64,000 nucleotides of DNA. It comes from Prochilodus magdalenae (taxonomy: Eukaryota; Chordata; Actinopteri; Characiformes; Prochilodontidae). Below are positions 1 to 12,399 of the stretch, one piece after another (positions within the stretch are counted from its first letter, which is position 1; the number at the start of each line of letters is the position of its first letter). Under the pieces are notes generated by a model, which was not told where the DNA came from, made no database searches, and was given only the letters and a program-made list of their open reading frames with translations. Where the stretch lies: assembly GCA_024036415.1 (NCBI GenBank), contig JAMWET010003121.1, positions 186,001 to 250,000 on the forward strand, read 5' to 3'. The translations under genes and the position numbers were made by a program.

Positions 1-660
1 TTTGGTTAAAACAGAATTATGATAGGTTCAAATTCAAACAGGGAGCTGTGAAAGCACCCCAAGAAACCTCTCCATTAGTGACTAGTTAGCAGCTATGTTG
101 TCCCAATCCAAAGATGTTTAATTATCCTGCTACTGTGACACTTTTATTCGTTCATGTTTACGTTAATATACCCTTATTTATATTAATATACTTATTAGAA
201 CGCTGATATGGTTATTCAGCCTCCACCTGTCTACAGGCCCATGGACCGCTAGAGGGTGCTAGACGGCCCACAGGATGAGAAACGCTGGTATACAGCTCGG
301 CCTGCTGTATGTCTCTTTCAGTCATATATGTATCCTTTACACCGACCATAATACTCAGTGTTAGCGCAGATACCGTAAGAAAAACAAGACAGGAGACACG
401 AACGCTCACACAGCTGCCTTCTAAGCAGACAGCGCAGACAGGAAGGCATCAACAGCCGCCTTCAGTTTTGGACACAGCCGAGGTTTTATTCAAATTCGGA
501 CACAGCAAGGATATGAAATCGGAAGCCCCGCCCACTTTAAAAACCATACACGGTCTTGATGAAGTTAATATCATTATTATTATTTTTACAAAAATGTAAC
601 TAAATTATTATACAACAATTTCTTAGAGTAATTTATTAAAAATAATAATGATTAGAAAAT
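1..660. other. Left-edge intergenic DNA
   Basis: No convincing gene. The minus strand has one short open frame (about 424 down to a TAA at 212-214) followed by an AATAAA on the minus strand at 148-143. It has no ATG start in the window and matches nothing I recognise. A CTCF-like motif lies at 246-261. The rest is AT-rich sequence without visible structure. Confidence 0.5.
246..261 (+). promoter_or_regulatory. CTCF-like motif
   Basis: The bases CCGCTAGAGGGTGCTA match the vertebrate CTCF core (CCACTAGAGGGCGCTA type) at 14 of 16 positions. Motif match only; occupancy cannot be judged from sequence. Two minus-strand CTCF-like motifs at 54.67 and 59.19 kb point back towards this one. Confidence 0.4.
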
Positions 661-773
661 ACATTTAAAAGTCAGTAAGTGACGTCACGCTGTTGTCCGT
701 TGACAAGGCGTGTTGGCGGAAATTTTTAAAAACGGCGAAGAGAGGATCCCGAGAAACTGGAAGCTCATTTGAG
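660..773 (+). promoter_or_regulatory. ndc80: ndc80 promoter and noncoding exon 1
   Basis: A perfect CRE palindrome TGACGTCA lies at 680-687. An E2F-like TTGGCGGAA is at 713-721 and a TTTAAA (a CHR-type variant) at 725-730, the kind of combination found in G2/M cell-cycle genes such as NDC80. A splice donor follows at 774 (GAG/GTATTG). It fits an untranslated first exon ending at 773 that joins the coding exon beginning near 2557. The transcription start is inferred; there is no TATA box. Confidence 0.5.
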
Positions 774-1116
774 GTATTGTTGTGGGTGTCTAAACATTTA
801 GGACCCAGAATACAAGCAGCTATTCCCAACGTTAGTATTTTAGTATTGTGACCCTTTGTCCGCTTTTAGCTGTTTCCCATCGTTAGCTTACGTTGGTTAA
901 AGTTAGCTAGTTAGCATAGCTAACCTCCGTTTCCTCGCGTTTGTTGTTCTGTGTGTGATGCTAGCTAAGCCTTTAACTCCTTATATGAGTTGCTGTTTAA
1001 GGATATTCGCCCATTTTAGGGATTATAATTTAATTTTTTGTTTATTTAGTCGGCGCCGTGCACATTTCTCTAGTCATTAGTATTTTGGGTTACCGTAGCT
1101 CGCTAGCCAGCTACAC

Positions 1117-1259
1117 CAGTGTTCCCAAGCCTGGACCTGGAGGCCCGCTGCCCTACAATTTTCAAGCGCTTTCTGCATTTCTAACACATGTAGTCAAGCT
1201 AAGTAGCTCATTAACCGCCTGTGTCGACTTAATGTGGGTGTGCTTAAGCAGGGAAAGCG
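1117..1259. repeat. Diverged hairpin-MITE fragment
   Basis: Starts with a diverged copy of the CCTGGTCCTGGAGGCCC terminal sequence that is complete at 59.56-59.75 kb and continues with GCTCATTAAC-like internal sequence. The right terminus is not recognisable. It lies in ndc80 intron 1. Confidence 0.4.
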
Positions 1260-1926
1260 TTTATAATTTAGATGTGGAGCACAGTTGGGTCTAGTGATTA
1301 GTGTAGACCTTAATATAGAATTAAAATATTTCGATCTAGGCTTCTGTAATCCCAGAAATAAAGTCTATTAATACATTTCCTTTACTGTATATATCATATC
1401 TTCTCAAATTAATGTCCTGATAATATAACGGATAGGTCATGGTGAAAATTGAATTGGTTGGGTTGTTGTACATCATGAATGATAAACTATGTAGTGGGAT
1501 ATGACATTTGAATTATGTAAGGTGACAGAGCAAGCTTGACATCTTTTCATAACCTCAGGAGAAGTTTCAAATATTGCTTTGGCATGTTTATACTAATACA
1601 CAGCACTTTATACCAATGTTTTTGGTGCAGGATTTGAAGACACAGTCAGAAGGTTTTAGACATGTCATCTAAGTAGAATTTTTAAAAATATGCTGCTGTT
1701 GAGAAGTTATTGAACAAAAAAACATGTCTAATACAGTCCTTCACAAACTAGAGAATAGAATGAGAAAAGGCTATCCTCTAATGCACATTTACTAATGGGA
1801 TGTAGTTTGTACAGAACTTGTGCAGAACAATTTGTTACAGTAAAATTTAGAAATTTGTTTCTGTGGTCTGTTATTCATTACATTGTTATATTTGCATGCA
1901 AATATAATCTATTTTATTGCTTGTCT

Positions 1927-1980
1927 AGATAGATAGATACATACATAGATACTTTGTTGATCCCAGAGGGAAATTCAGAC
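1927..1980. repeat. TAGA repeat with retrotransposon-tail-like sequence
   Basis: A short TAGA/TACA tetranucleotide run is followed by CTTTGTTGATCCCAGAGGG and GAAATTC. Similar sequence (ACTTTATTGATCCC-type) is very common in fish and is probably the 3' end of a non-LTR retrotransposon. Family not assigned. Confidence 0.45.
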
Positions 1981-2564
1981 CAACACAAGTTTAGTCTAAT
2001 TCTTGATAGTGTGTGCACTACTGGAGGTTTTGTAGTGATGTTGGGTATAGGCTTTATATCTTTTGGTATCTTCTTTACTATTACTAGAAATAAGTGTGGT
2101 CCAAATTAGAACCACGGTCTTGAGATGATTAAATAAATAATGGTATAAGAAATACAAACATCTGCACAATACAATGGTTACAAATACTGGTACAAATACT
2201 GGCTTTTCTGTGCATAAAGTGAAAACACCCAAAATGCCAAAACATTTTTTAACATTCCTTTTTATTTGTGTTGGGCAGGCTTAATTGAATCTTAAAATTA
2301 AATTAAAATGTATTTTTTCCCCAATATGTCATTGTATGAAATCGTTTTGTTATCCATAATAAAATCTATCAACTCGTGCTTTAAAATGAAGTTAATACGT
2401 TGGCAGCCCAAGTTGAATAACAGTTTAATATGTAACCTGACTAAAAATTACTTTGACTTATTGAGGTTTTAATGTTTCTGCTTTTACATTTAGTGGCATG
2501 TCATGATGCAAATTTACCAAACCCACATTTAGCCTGATGCCTTGCTCTTGCTTTAGAGTCCACA

Positions 2565-5500
2565 ATGAGCCGAAGACCTAGCAGAAGATTTTCTGAGATG
2601 CCCATGCGTGTAAACGATGGCAGAATGAGTTTGGTGAATGCGACGCCACAGAAGTATGTGTTGTTATTATTACTGTACATTTTGGTTTCTGCTTGTTTAC
2701 ACAGTATTACCATATAATATGAGGTGCATGGACATTTCTAAATTGCTATTAGTTTTGTATGTGCCTTACCTAAAACATAAAACATGTTTACACCTTTGGT
2801 AGCAAAGATAATGTCTTTGGAAAGCTGAACATCCCAAAACCTCAGTCTGGCACATCTGAGAGGAGGACCAGCTATTTTGGAAAGTAAGTCTGATTATGAA
2901 TCATAGTCTATGTTCTAGCAGTTGACTGTATTTATTTATTTATTTATTTATTTTACAAGTGACAAAAATTGAGATGTAATACTGTATAACTAGAGTTCTT
3001 CTAATACAGCAGAATTCAAGGTGTGTGGTAGGTGAATTTGTGTCACATAAGAAATACTCAGTAAGTTTCTTATTAATTTACTGCAAGGGTATTTGGAATA
3101 AGTGCAGAGAAGTAAAAACTAAACATATTCAGTTAAGTTTTTGACAATCTCCCATTTAATCTACACAGAGGTGCTGGTGGTGGACAGAGAAACAGCCTGT
3201 TTGGGTCCTACGGTGGCACAGAGAAGATCAAGGACCCCAGACCCCTTCATGACAAAGGTTTTGTCCAGCAGTGCATCAAGCAGCTTTGTGAGGTGTGTTT
3301 AATGTTAATTCAAGAGATTCTTTAGTATAATATTAATTCTGTTTCATATTGTTTTTAATTATTGTCGAAATGATCTCATGGTCTTTTGAGTTCATCCATT
3401 GTTATGCCCAGTGGAATTAATTTATCATGTTCTTTGTAGTTCCTTGGAGATAGTGGATTCCCTGGCTCAGTCACAGTAAAGGCCCTACAGTCACCTTCAA
3501 CTAAAGAGTTCCTGAAAATTTTTGAGTTCATCTACAGTTTGTTGGACCCTACATTTCAGATGCCCACCTCCAAGGTTGAGGAAGAAATTCCTAGGACATT
3601 GAAAGACTTGGGGTAAAATAAATAAATAAATAAGTGTTTAAAGTTTTTGTGGATTGTAAACATTGGGCAACACATTGTTTCTTCTTTAGAAGTATTATTT
3701 ATGAAAACTGTCAATATTATTAGAGATGTAACTGCATTTGATCTATGAATTTAAATGATCTTTTTCTCTCTCTTCTCCCCTCTCCCTGTTTTCTTTTTCA
3801 GGTACCCATTTCCATTGTCAAAAAGCTCCATGTACTCGATTGGTGCTCCACATACTTGGCCTCAGGCTCTGGGGGCACTCATCTGGCTTATTGACATGGT
3901 TAAAGTAAGTTCAGTCAATGACTGCAGTAAAATAGCAGTATTTCATGATTCATAAATTTGTTATTTATTAAATCTCATTGTGAATGGTGACAGCTGCATC
4001 TGTTTGTATGCACAATGAGATTTAATATAACTTTTTTTTTCTCAATTTATAAAAATTAATTCTCTATTTATTTATTTATTTATTTATTTAATTTATTTAA
4101 TGTTAAATTAAAATATTAAACTTGTCCCTGATTTTGAGTTTGGACCTTTTTAAACCTGTGTTGTAAAGAAGTCTTGTAATTGTTTTTGCAGATCTTTAAC
4201 AGTATGAAAGGTCAGAACCTACTGTTTGCTGACTTCTCTGATGGCTCCTCTGAGCTAGAGGAAGGTGTTGAATACAACAAGGTATGATTTAATCTTTGTC
4301 AGCAAGTACTTAGAAGCAGCATTATATGTAAACTCTACTATCCCAGTAGATAATGTGTTTGCTTTTGCCAAAGTCAGGTAGAACTTGGCTTTGTTTGATT
4401 TTATTTCTAAGAGCAACATTTTAAATTATGCTTATAAATGTTTTTAGACCACTCTTTCAAAAAGGTAAATTCATTCTGAAAATGAAGAGTGTTAACATTT
4501 ATGTTTCATGTCTGTGTCCCCAGCTCTTCCTAGACTACTGCTTTAAGACCTACAATAACTTCATGCAGGGAGCAGACACCTTTGAGGATGAGGATGCTGA
4601 ATACCTCGCCCATCTGAGTAAGTTAGACCTGGTCACTTTTCTGAAGCAAGTAATCAAGTGATAAAGAATATAAATTAATATCTCTTGATCAAATCTAAGA
4701 AGCAGTATACCTGGAATTAATCCAACACAACATGTCTTTGATAATTAAAGTAGCGTAGCTTTTAATAGGAGCTGCAGGTCAGTAATTTAAAAAAAACAAT
4801 GACTTGCCAAAACCTGGAGAATTAAACTGTATAACATTTACCCTAACCCAAAACTCTTCTCTGTGACTGGTGTTAATTGTTATTAATAAGTATAAATGTC
4901 TGATGCTCACAGAGCGGCTGTACAATGTGGATGAAGCTCTACTAGAGTCACAACAGGAGAAACACAGGATGCTGATGGAGGAGGTGGAGAGACTGGAGAA
5001 AGAGAGTCATACTGTAAGTATGCACATTTTGTTAACTCGGTACCTCATTTATTAGTTAATTATTCAAGCTGCTAGGTTTTTGAATGCTAAGTTTGTGATT
5101 TAACAGTTATACATGGGGAGCTGTGGTAATGTAATGAGTATTTATATCCTTTCCACAGATGTCATGTCTCGTATAACATTTTGATCTCCAAAGAATATAG
5201 TAGCTTTAACCTTCACTATAACATGAACTATAGAAATACTCCCAGGGTATCCTAATTCCAGGGCCGAATTACATGAATTATCTGCAGTTCCACAGATTAA
5301 GCCAGTAGGTTTTGGCCTGAAGTGAAATAGTGCACACTGAAACCTGAAATACAACTGAAAAAATGGGCCCCATAGTGTGATTTTTGTATGGCAGTTTTGA
5401 TGATTGGCAGTGCACTTCTTAGCATTGTTTTTATAAGACAGTAAATATTTGTTAAATGTATATATTGTGCATAAATATTTCTACTGTATATTGCATATTG

Positions 5501-8500
5501 TATTAAATTTGGTTCAAGCCAATTCAATGTAACTGATCGGGATAAAACTAGTTATGATAAAGCTCAGGATATTTTCTACTTACATATTATACTCCAAACA
5601 TTTTGTTTAAATCAAGTAGACACACTCACCTCTGTCATATAGTTTCTTTTCTCAAGTGTAATTTGGTTATATACTGTATATACATCTTGTGGTAACATTG
5701 CTCATGCAATATTACTCAAATGTTTTATTTATCTAAAACGTCAAGTAATTAAAAGTGATTTGCAAAATATCCTGTACTTTTCTGAAAGTAAATAAATTTA
5801 TAATTGACATCTCATTATGAGAGACATGTCTAGCATGCTTTAGTGATATCCTTGCTCAAACACACCTAATTCCTCTAGTTTGAAAATTGCCATGTTTAGT
5901 TGTTGTGTTTAACCATATTATATGATCATATACTGCATAATGCACTTGGTAGTACATGATCGTGTGTTCAAAATGCAGCTCCCCCTTACTTTTTGCATTT
6001 TGTCTGTGTGCCTAGGACCGGTTGATGGCACAGAGAACTGAGAGGCTTAGGTTGCAGACAGATCTGCAGAAACTACAAAGCTATCATGCTCACATGGAAT
6101 CATTCAAAAGTCACCTTGAAAACAAGGCTACAGGGCTGTCTGAAGAGCTGGAGGCTGCTGGTATAAGTTTTTCTTAAGAAAAATTATTATTATTATTATA
6201 ATTATGGTTGTTATTTTAAAAGACTCTTATCCAGAGAATTATTACAGAAATATTATTATCTCAAATGTTTAAATGCATATGGAACTGATTGTAAAACAAA
6301 TGATTTTTAAACTAAATATGGCACATAAAGGAACTTCTTAATGCTTTCTGTATAGATTTTTTACATTCCTATCTGGATGGCTTATAGCTCTTATAACTCA
6401 GGAAAAACTAAAGAAATTGAATACAAATGTCTTTGTCTGTCTCTCTGTCTAGACCTTCAGTTAGAGAGCTTGAAGCAGGAGAAGGCCAGACTCCAGCACA
6501 TTCTGGAGAATCAGAAGTTTACTCCAGCTGATATTGAGCGCATCAACAGGGAGAGGAACGAACTACAGCAGACTGTAAGCAGTCTGAGCCGCAGTCTTGA
6601 GGAGGCCCAGCAGTTGGCGTGGAATGAAGAGATCACCCTGGTGAAAACCAGGGAGAGGGTGAGTAGGCTGTCTACTGCTCCTCATTTGACCAACACTGCT
6701 ACATCATTCCTGTATTTACAGTGGGGAAAATAAGTATTTGAACACCCTGCGACTTTGCAAGTTCTCCCATTTAGAAATCATGAAGGGGTGGAATGGAAGA
6801 ATGGAAAAATGGAAGAAGATTGGGTAGTACACTAAGACATCATAGTTTAAAGTCATGCATTGCACGGAAGGTTCTCCTGCTTAAATCAGCACACGTCCAG
6901 GCCCGTCGTAAGTTTGCCCATGACCATTTGGATGATCCAGAGGAGTCATGGGAGAAAGTTCTGTGGTCAGATGAGACCAAAATATAACTTTTTGGTCTTA
7001 ATTCCACTCGCCGTGTTTGGAGGACAAAGAATGATGAGTACCATCCCAAAAACACCATTCCTACTGTGAAGCATGAGGGTGGAAGCATCATGCTTTTGGT
7101 GGTGGGGGGGATTCTTCACATGGGACAGGACGACTGCACTGTATTAAGGAGAGGATGACCGGGGGCCATGTATTGCGAGATTTTGGGGAACAACCTCCTT
7201 CCCTCAGTTAGAGCATTGAAGATGGGTCGTGGCTGGGTCTTCCAACATGACAATGACCCAAAGCACACAGCCAAGATAACCAAGGAGTTTCTCCGTAAGA
7301 AGCATATCAAGGTTCTGGAGTGGCCTAGCCAGTCTCCAGACCTAAACCCTATAGAAAATCTTTGGAGGGAGCTCAAACTCCATGTTTCTCAACGACAGCC
7401 CAGAAACCTGGCTGATCTGGAGAAGATCTGTGTGGATGAATGGGCCAAAGTCCCTGCTGCAGTGTGTGCAAACCTGGTGAAAAACTACGGGAAACGTTTG
7501 ACCTCTGTAATTGCAAACAAAGTACTGTACCAAATATTAACATTGATTTTCACAGGTGTTCAAATACTTATTTGCAACAGTAACACACAAATAAATTATT
7601 AACAAATCATGCATTGTGATTTCTGGATTTTTTTTTTTTTTTTTTAAGATTATGTCTCTCACAGTGGACATGCACCTAAGATGAAAATTTCAGACCCCTC
7701 CATGATTTCTAGGTGGGAGAACTTGAAAAGTCTCAGGGTGTTCTAATACTTATTTTCCTCACAGTATATATGCTCGTATATATTATATATGCTGGAATGT
7801 TTTTCCTCAAGCCTGGATGGATTTAGTTATTGTATACAAGTAACTACATTTTTGTGCATCTCAAGAACAGTTTGTTGATTTCTTTGTTCTGACATAGCAG
7901 TTAATGACCAGGTTTAGTTGAGTTGAATCAGGTGTGTTTTTATGCAGGGAAATAACCAGACTGTGCAGGAATCTGTCCCTCCAGGACTGGAGTTTCCCAC
8001 CTCTGAATGATTTGAATAATGCTAGCAAACAGTTAGTATATTATGTGCCACAAAGTATTCTGATTTTATCCTGTGTAGCCAAAAGCCAATTACATTGTTA
8101 GTAACGTTTAGCCTGCCCAACATGCACCTAGTGAGTCTCGGATGTTTGGGCTTGTATCCACTTGCAGGACATTCTTCCTTGTTGTGAACTGCTTTAGGTC
8201 AGTAAATACAGTATAGCATTACTATAATAGCTCTTTAGGTAATGACAGGGTATTAAATTCCTTGTAGGCAATTTATTTGTTGATATTTACATGGTGATGT
8301 GATTGAACCTCCCTAAACCAACAAAGGCATTTCTTCCTAATATGCATATTTTTTCCCCTGTAGGCTGAGGTAAAGTTGGCAGAGTACCACAAATTGGCAC
8401 GCATGCTCAAGCTCATCCCCCAGTCTGCAGAGAATGCTTGTGGCCATGACTTTGAGATCAAAACAGTCAGCGACTATGGCCCCACCACTGCCTCCCAGAT

Positions 8501-10240
8501 CAGAACACAGATACAGGTACAAGATGCAAGCTCAGCACCACAGCAAACCCTAGCTTTAAAATATAATCTCCCGGACTTCTCGGCTCAAAGTATCACCTTC
8601 TTGTCTGTATAGAATCCTCTCAAAAACATGCTCTTGGATGTAGAAGAAGAATTCAGCAGCCTGAGCAATATGAAGCTTAGCCTAGAGGAGACAGTGGAAC
8701 AGGTATGAAAGCTCTCATTTAGTTTCATCTCCTAAAACTCATTAGTAGGTGTTTTGGTTTTTGGGCTTACATGTTCATGTTGTTTTCGACAGTATGTAGT
8801 GTATGCATTAGCACTTTGAAGTACTGAGCAATGACACATACACATTGGTTACTTCTCACTACTCACTGATTCAGGTAAAGTCCAACATTTCTGAGAAGAT
8901 GAACGACATAAAGCAGATAAAAGAACAGATCCGCAGACTGGACCAGGAGCTGGAGCATGAGATGCAGGTATGTTAGCCAGAGCTAGGTGTTTTGACATTT
9001 CTTAAAAGGGAAAACAGTGAAATCTTCTAATCCATTGGCGCACCAATTTGCTGTTTTGTCAGCAAAAATGCTGCTTATAAAATAGTATGAAAGCTATAGA
9101 CCCATGATGCCTGACTGATCTGCAAAGGAAATAAAGTGAAACCTTACAATATTGGGTTTAACTTTTGAAATCTTAGGCTAGTGCAATGTTTTAAACAACT
9201 GGAATATAAAAATGAGTAAGTTTTCTATGAATTTAAAAAAGCACTATACTTTGGTTTGAGTAGGAGATGGCTCAAGAAGAGGAAAAGTGGGCAGCTGATG
9301 TGGATTCTGCTGAAAGAAGCAAAAAGCTTTTGGAAAAGAAGGTCATGGATGGCTATGAGGAGGCTGAAGAGCAACTGAAAGCTGCACAACAACAGTGAGA
9401 GTTCATGCACAATTTGGTTCCATCATTCTTTCAACTTTTCAACATATATATATATATATATTTTTTTTTTTTTTACAACAGAGTAGGAAGATGATCTGTA
9501 TTCTTGTGTTCTTCCATCAGGTACCACCTTGTGCGTCAGGAAACCAAGGAAGAGAGCCGGTTGGTAGCAAACAATTTGACCAATGTCTTCAGTGCTGCAG
9601 TCAACCACTTGGGTATAGTTGAGGTAAGAATGGACTGATCTTTCTTTCTTATTTAATGTTCATATTTTCCAGTACTGAGTTATGAAAAAATGTCTGCATG
9701 TGTCAAAATTGTAATCTTGTATTGAAGTCATCTCGTAGGCATTTTGTTTACTAGGGGTGTAACAATACACTTATCCCATGATTCAATTCACAGTACTGGG
9801 TCCATTATTAAGTATTCTTATGATATTTTAAACATTAGTATGAAAGAAAATTGTGACAATTTTATTGTAGCACACCTTTAATGATTTCCTGTAAAAAAAA
9901 AAAAGTCTAAGACTGAGGTGATAATCGATACTGATCATTTACTGCTGTTGGTGTCTAACCAATCCAGTTTCATTAGATTTTCCACAGTACATTGTTACAA
10001 CTCCATAATGCACATTGTCACACATTGTTGATTTAACAATGCGTTGTTACACCCCTACTATGTGCCCTGAATCTGTAAGCCATGGTTAAACATGTTTTGC
10101 ATCTCTTTCAGAAACATTGCAACGACCAACTGAAAAAGATGGACAAGATGAACGAAATTATTCGTGAAGACCAAGCAGACCTGCATCAGCTAAAGGAAAT
10201 GATAGAAAACTTTGTTTCTAGAGCAGATGGCTGTGCATGA
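2565..10240 (+). CDS. ndc80: Kinetochore protein NDC80 (HEC1)
   Basis: Microtubule-binding subunit of the NDC80 complex (NDC80, NUF2, SPC24, SPC25) at the outer kinetochore. Coding exons: 2565-2653, 2803-2883, 3169-3292, 3440-3612, 3802-3904, 4192-4281, 4524-4617, 4913-5013, 6016-6160, 6453-6658, 8364-8516, 8613-8702, 8875-8967, 9264-9394, 9521-9623, 10112-10240. Joined, they give 634 codons without a break (human 642). The basic N-terminal tail has Aurora-type sites (RRPS, RRFS near residues 3-10; RRTS at 50-53). The calponin-homology domain follows at about 75-200 ([21 protein letters not shown]). The rest is coiled coil, including [19 protein letters not shown] and [15 protein letters not shown]. 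The start is the first ATG after the acceptor at 2555-2556. The gene is intact although introns hold a Tc1 relic and a MITE. Identity is certain; exon edges are read by eye. Confidence 0.97.
2930..2954. repeat. (TTTA)n microsatellite
   Basis: About six TTTA units in an ndc80 intron. Ordinary simple repeat. Confidence 0.9.
4066..4101. repeat. (TTTA)n microsatellite
   Basis: An imperfect TTTA run in the ndc80 intron between the exons ending 3904 and starting 4192. Confidence 0.9.
6719..7764 (+). mobile_element. Degenerate Tc1/mariner transposon in ndc80 intron
   Basis: Imperfect terminal inverted repeats of about 65 bp bound this 1.05 kb element. The left end reads CAGTGGGGAAAATAAG and the right end, reverse-complemented, CTGTGAGGAAAATAAG. 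It is flanked by a TA duplication on each side (6717-6718 and 7765-7766), the Tc1/mariner hallmark. Full-length fish Tc1 elements are about 1.6 kb; this copy has lost roughly 0.5 kb, mainly the DNA-binding half of the transposase. It sits in the 1.7 kb ndc80 intron between exons ending 6658 and starting 8364, in the same orientation as the gene. Confidence 0.9.
6840..7550 (+). pseudogene. Broken Tc1 transposase remnant
   Basis: Pieces of a DDE transposase remain in more than one frame. The first catalytic Asp is in VLWSDETKI (about 6956-6985), followed at once by a stop. The second Asp lies in [10 protein letters not shown] and the Glu in [11 protein letters not shown] (7230-7365). The tail motif [10 protein letters not shown] is present. 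The N-terminal helix-turn-helix region is missing and a stop plus frame changes interrupt the rest, so no active enzyme can be made. Confidence 0.85.
9752..10058. mobile_element. MITE with TAGGGGTGTAACAA termini
   Basis: A 0.3 kb element with terminal inverted repeats TAGGGGTGTAACAA and TTGTTACACCCCTA and no coding capacity. Such termini are frequent in fish non-autonomous DNA transposons, possibly of hAT origin; the target duplication is not clear enough to assign the superfamily. It lies in the last ndc80 intron. Confidence 0.7.
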
Positions 10241-10339
10241 CTGAATAGGAGCCACAGACAACTTGTAAATAGTTTTGCACTCTGTTACTAATGCTACACA
10301 AATCTGCAATTTGTACTCTTTTCTCTTTGTATTCTGATT

Positions 10340-10345
10340 AATAAA
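10340..10345 (+). terminator. ndc80: ndc80 polyadenylation signal
   Basis: AATAAA about 100 bases after the TGA, the first such hexamer downstream. It implies a short 3' UTR. Confidence 0.75.
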
Positions 10346-12399
10346 TGTAAGTGTTGTTTTTCCCATCCATTTGGTTTCTGTTGTTGTTAACAGTTAATAA
10401 TGTTTTCTGGATGGGGTCAAATTAAAGAATATCCGTTAATACAGATACATTTTCTGTAGGATGGTACGTCAAAACGAGTGTAAAGGATTTTAAATTGCAC
10501 CTGTGTCAACCACACTGACAGATTGTTACTGCAGTTTAATAGTAGTACAAAGATTCCTAACATTTGTTATGGAAGCCCATTCTGAAATTTCAGAATAAGA
10601 ATTTCAGTTTCTTTGTTACAAAAGCATCTGGAAATAATGAGAAAAATATGATGATTTCCAAATAATGATATTTAGGCTCAGAATGTTGACTAATGAATAA
10701 TAACTATATACCTTAAAAAAAAACCTTAGGATTTGGCATCTCAAAACAATGATTATATTCATGTTTTAATATAAATACAAGATGGGAATGGTTTTAATAC
10801 CTTCTGATCGTTATACTTACTATAGAAATCCTTTATGAGGTGTCTATGATATAAAGGTTTTAAATTCCTATCACTGGCAGTTTATGGGTTTTAAGACAAC
10901 ACAACACCATCAATGGGAGCAGGCAATCTACTTTATTACAATGTATGTAATATTACTATTCAAACAGCAATAACGTTTAAACATGCCAGTCTTATTTAGG
11001 AGGCTGGTTTATTTAGGACATCTGCTGTGCTGGCTAGACCAAAAGAGCAATCGCCTGTTCATACGACTGATATTTAGTATTTCAAGTTCATGCATCTACG
11101 ATAGGTCGTCTGTGACCTGCCATGCTTAAGTTGTTTACTAAGTGCCCGCCGACATTTCGATTTGAGGACGGAGCTCCTAGTTGGCTACGACGTTCCGAGC
11201 GGTACCTTTAAAATAAGGGTCACAGCAGCTAATCTCCCCTGCACTGATACAGACGCTGAGCTTAATTTACGGAATTGCCAACTGAACGACAGGTCATTTG
11301 ATTATAGCCCTACATCTACACTGCCATCTATTTTCATACTTTACTTGAACTGAAACCTATGACGTTAAAAAAATATACTTTTATTTTGAATTGTACATGT
11401 GAATCTATTGATTCGATTCTTTGAGGATGCTTTGATCATATTTGGAAGTACATACACTGTAACGTTTCCTGCAAAAAAACAAACAAACAAAATCAGTGGA
11501 CTTAAGCAAATGTGGTCAAGGTCATGTAAAAGAACTGGACAACAATTAAAAACGTTTCTTGTGCAACAATGCTACTTTCGAAACTAAAGTTGGTGCACTC
11601 GTACTACATGGAGTTGTAAAACGGAGCCGGTCCGTTGTTCGGTTCCGAGTCGTTTCAGGACGAACCGAATGCAAATTAACGGATGTAAAGATTCACTCTC
11701 GAAATCGACTCCCTGTGCTGGCTACGCCTTACAGCTGCTGATTCAGGTTGGAACAGCACACGGCAAAAAAGTGGTTGTCAGTTGTAACTGGCAAATTGTT
11801 TTGCTATATGTGTGATTTTTGCACAGAAATCTTTACGGTACACCCCTGGCGCAACCCGGGTGGGTGTTTATGGGATTTGTGGCGAGTTTAATGTTTTAAA
11901 CGCTCTGTGTTAGCCAGCTAGCTAGGTAAGTTAGAAGTTTAGCGACGTAGCTAACGCCTGTTTGGCCGTGTGTTGACGCGCGTGAGGCCGAACCCTGGAA
12001 GTGATGGAAAGCTGTTTACCTGCTGCCTAGCTAAGTTAGCCAAGTTCTCATTAAGCGGAAAAGCACTGCAACTCAGGAATAACTTGCTGAAATTCTTTAA
12101 TGCTATATGTGTTTGTGGTAACCTTTTAGTGGTGAGAAGGGATGGTAAACAAAACCCCATAAACTTTAAACTAGTATTAGGAAGTTAACTACATTAGATA
12201 GCATAATTATTTTAGCTAGCTAGCTAGCTAGGTAAAGTTAATCTGACCAAAGCACCGGAATGTCTTTGTCCAATGCGTTAACTTGTCTATCTAGCCTGCT
12301 TGTTCAAATTGTAGTCACCGGGTTCTCCAGTGCACAGTACTGATTTTCTAATATTGTCTCATTGCCAGCATCCTCAGTAGCTGCACGACTGTCAGGAAA
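10346..12399. other. ndc80-nek9 intergenic region with presumed nek9 promoter
   Basis: No gene before nek9. From about 11.1 kb CpG content rises, consistent with a TATA-less promoter. A strong splice donor (AG/GTAAGT) at 11926 suggests an untranslated nek9 exon ending at 11925, joined to an acceptor near 12369 or 12378 just before the start codon. A TAGC microsatellite lies at about 12215-12231. The untranslated exon is inferred. Confidence 0.45.
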
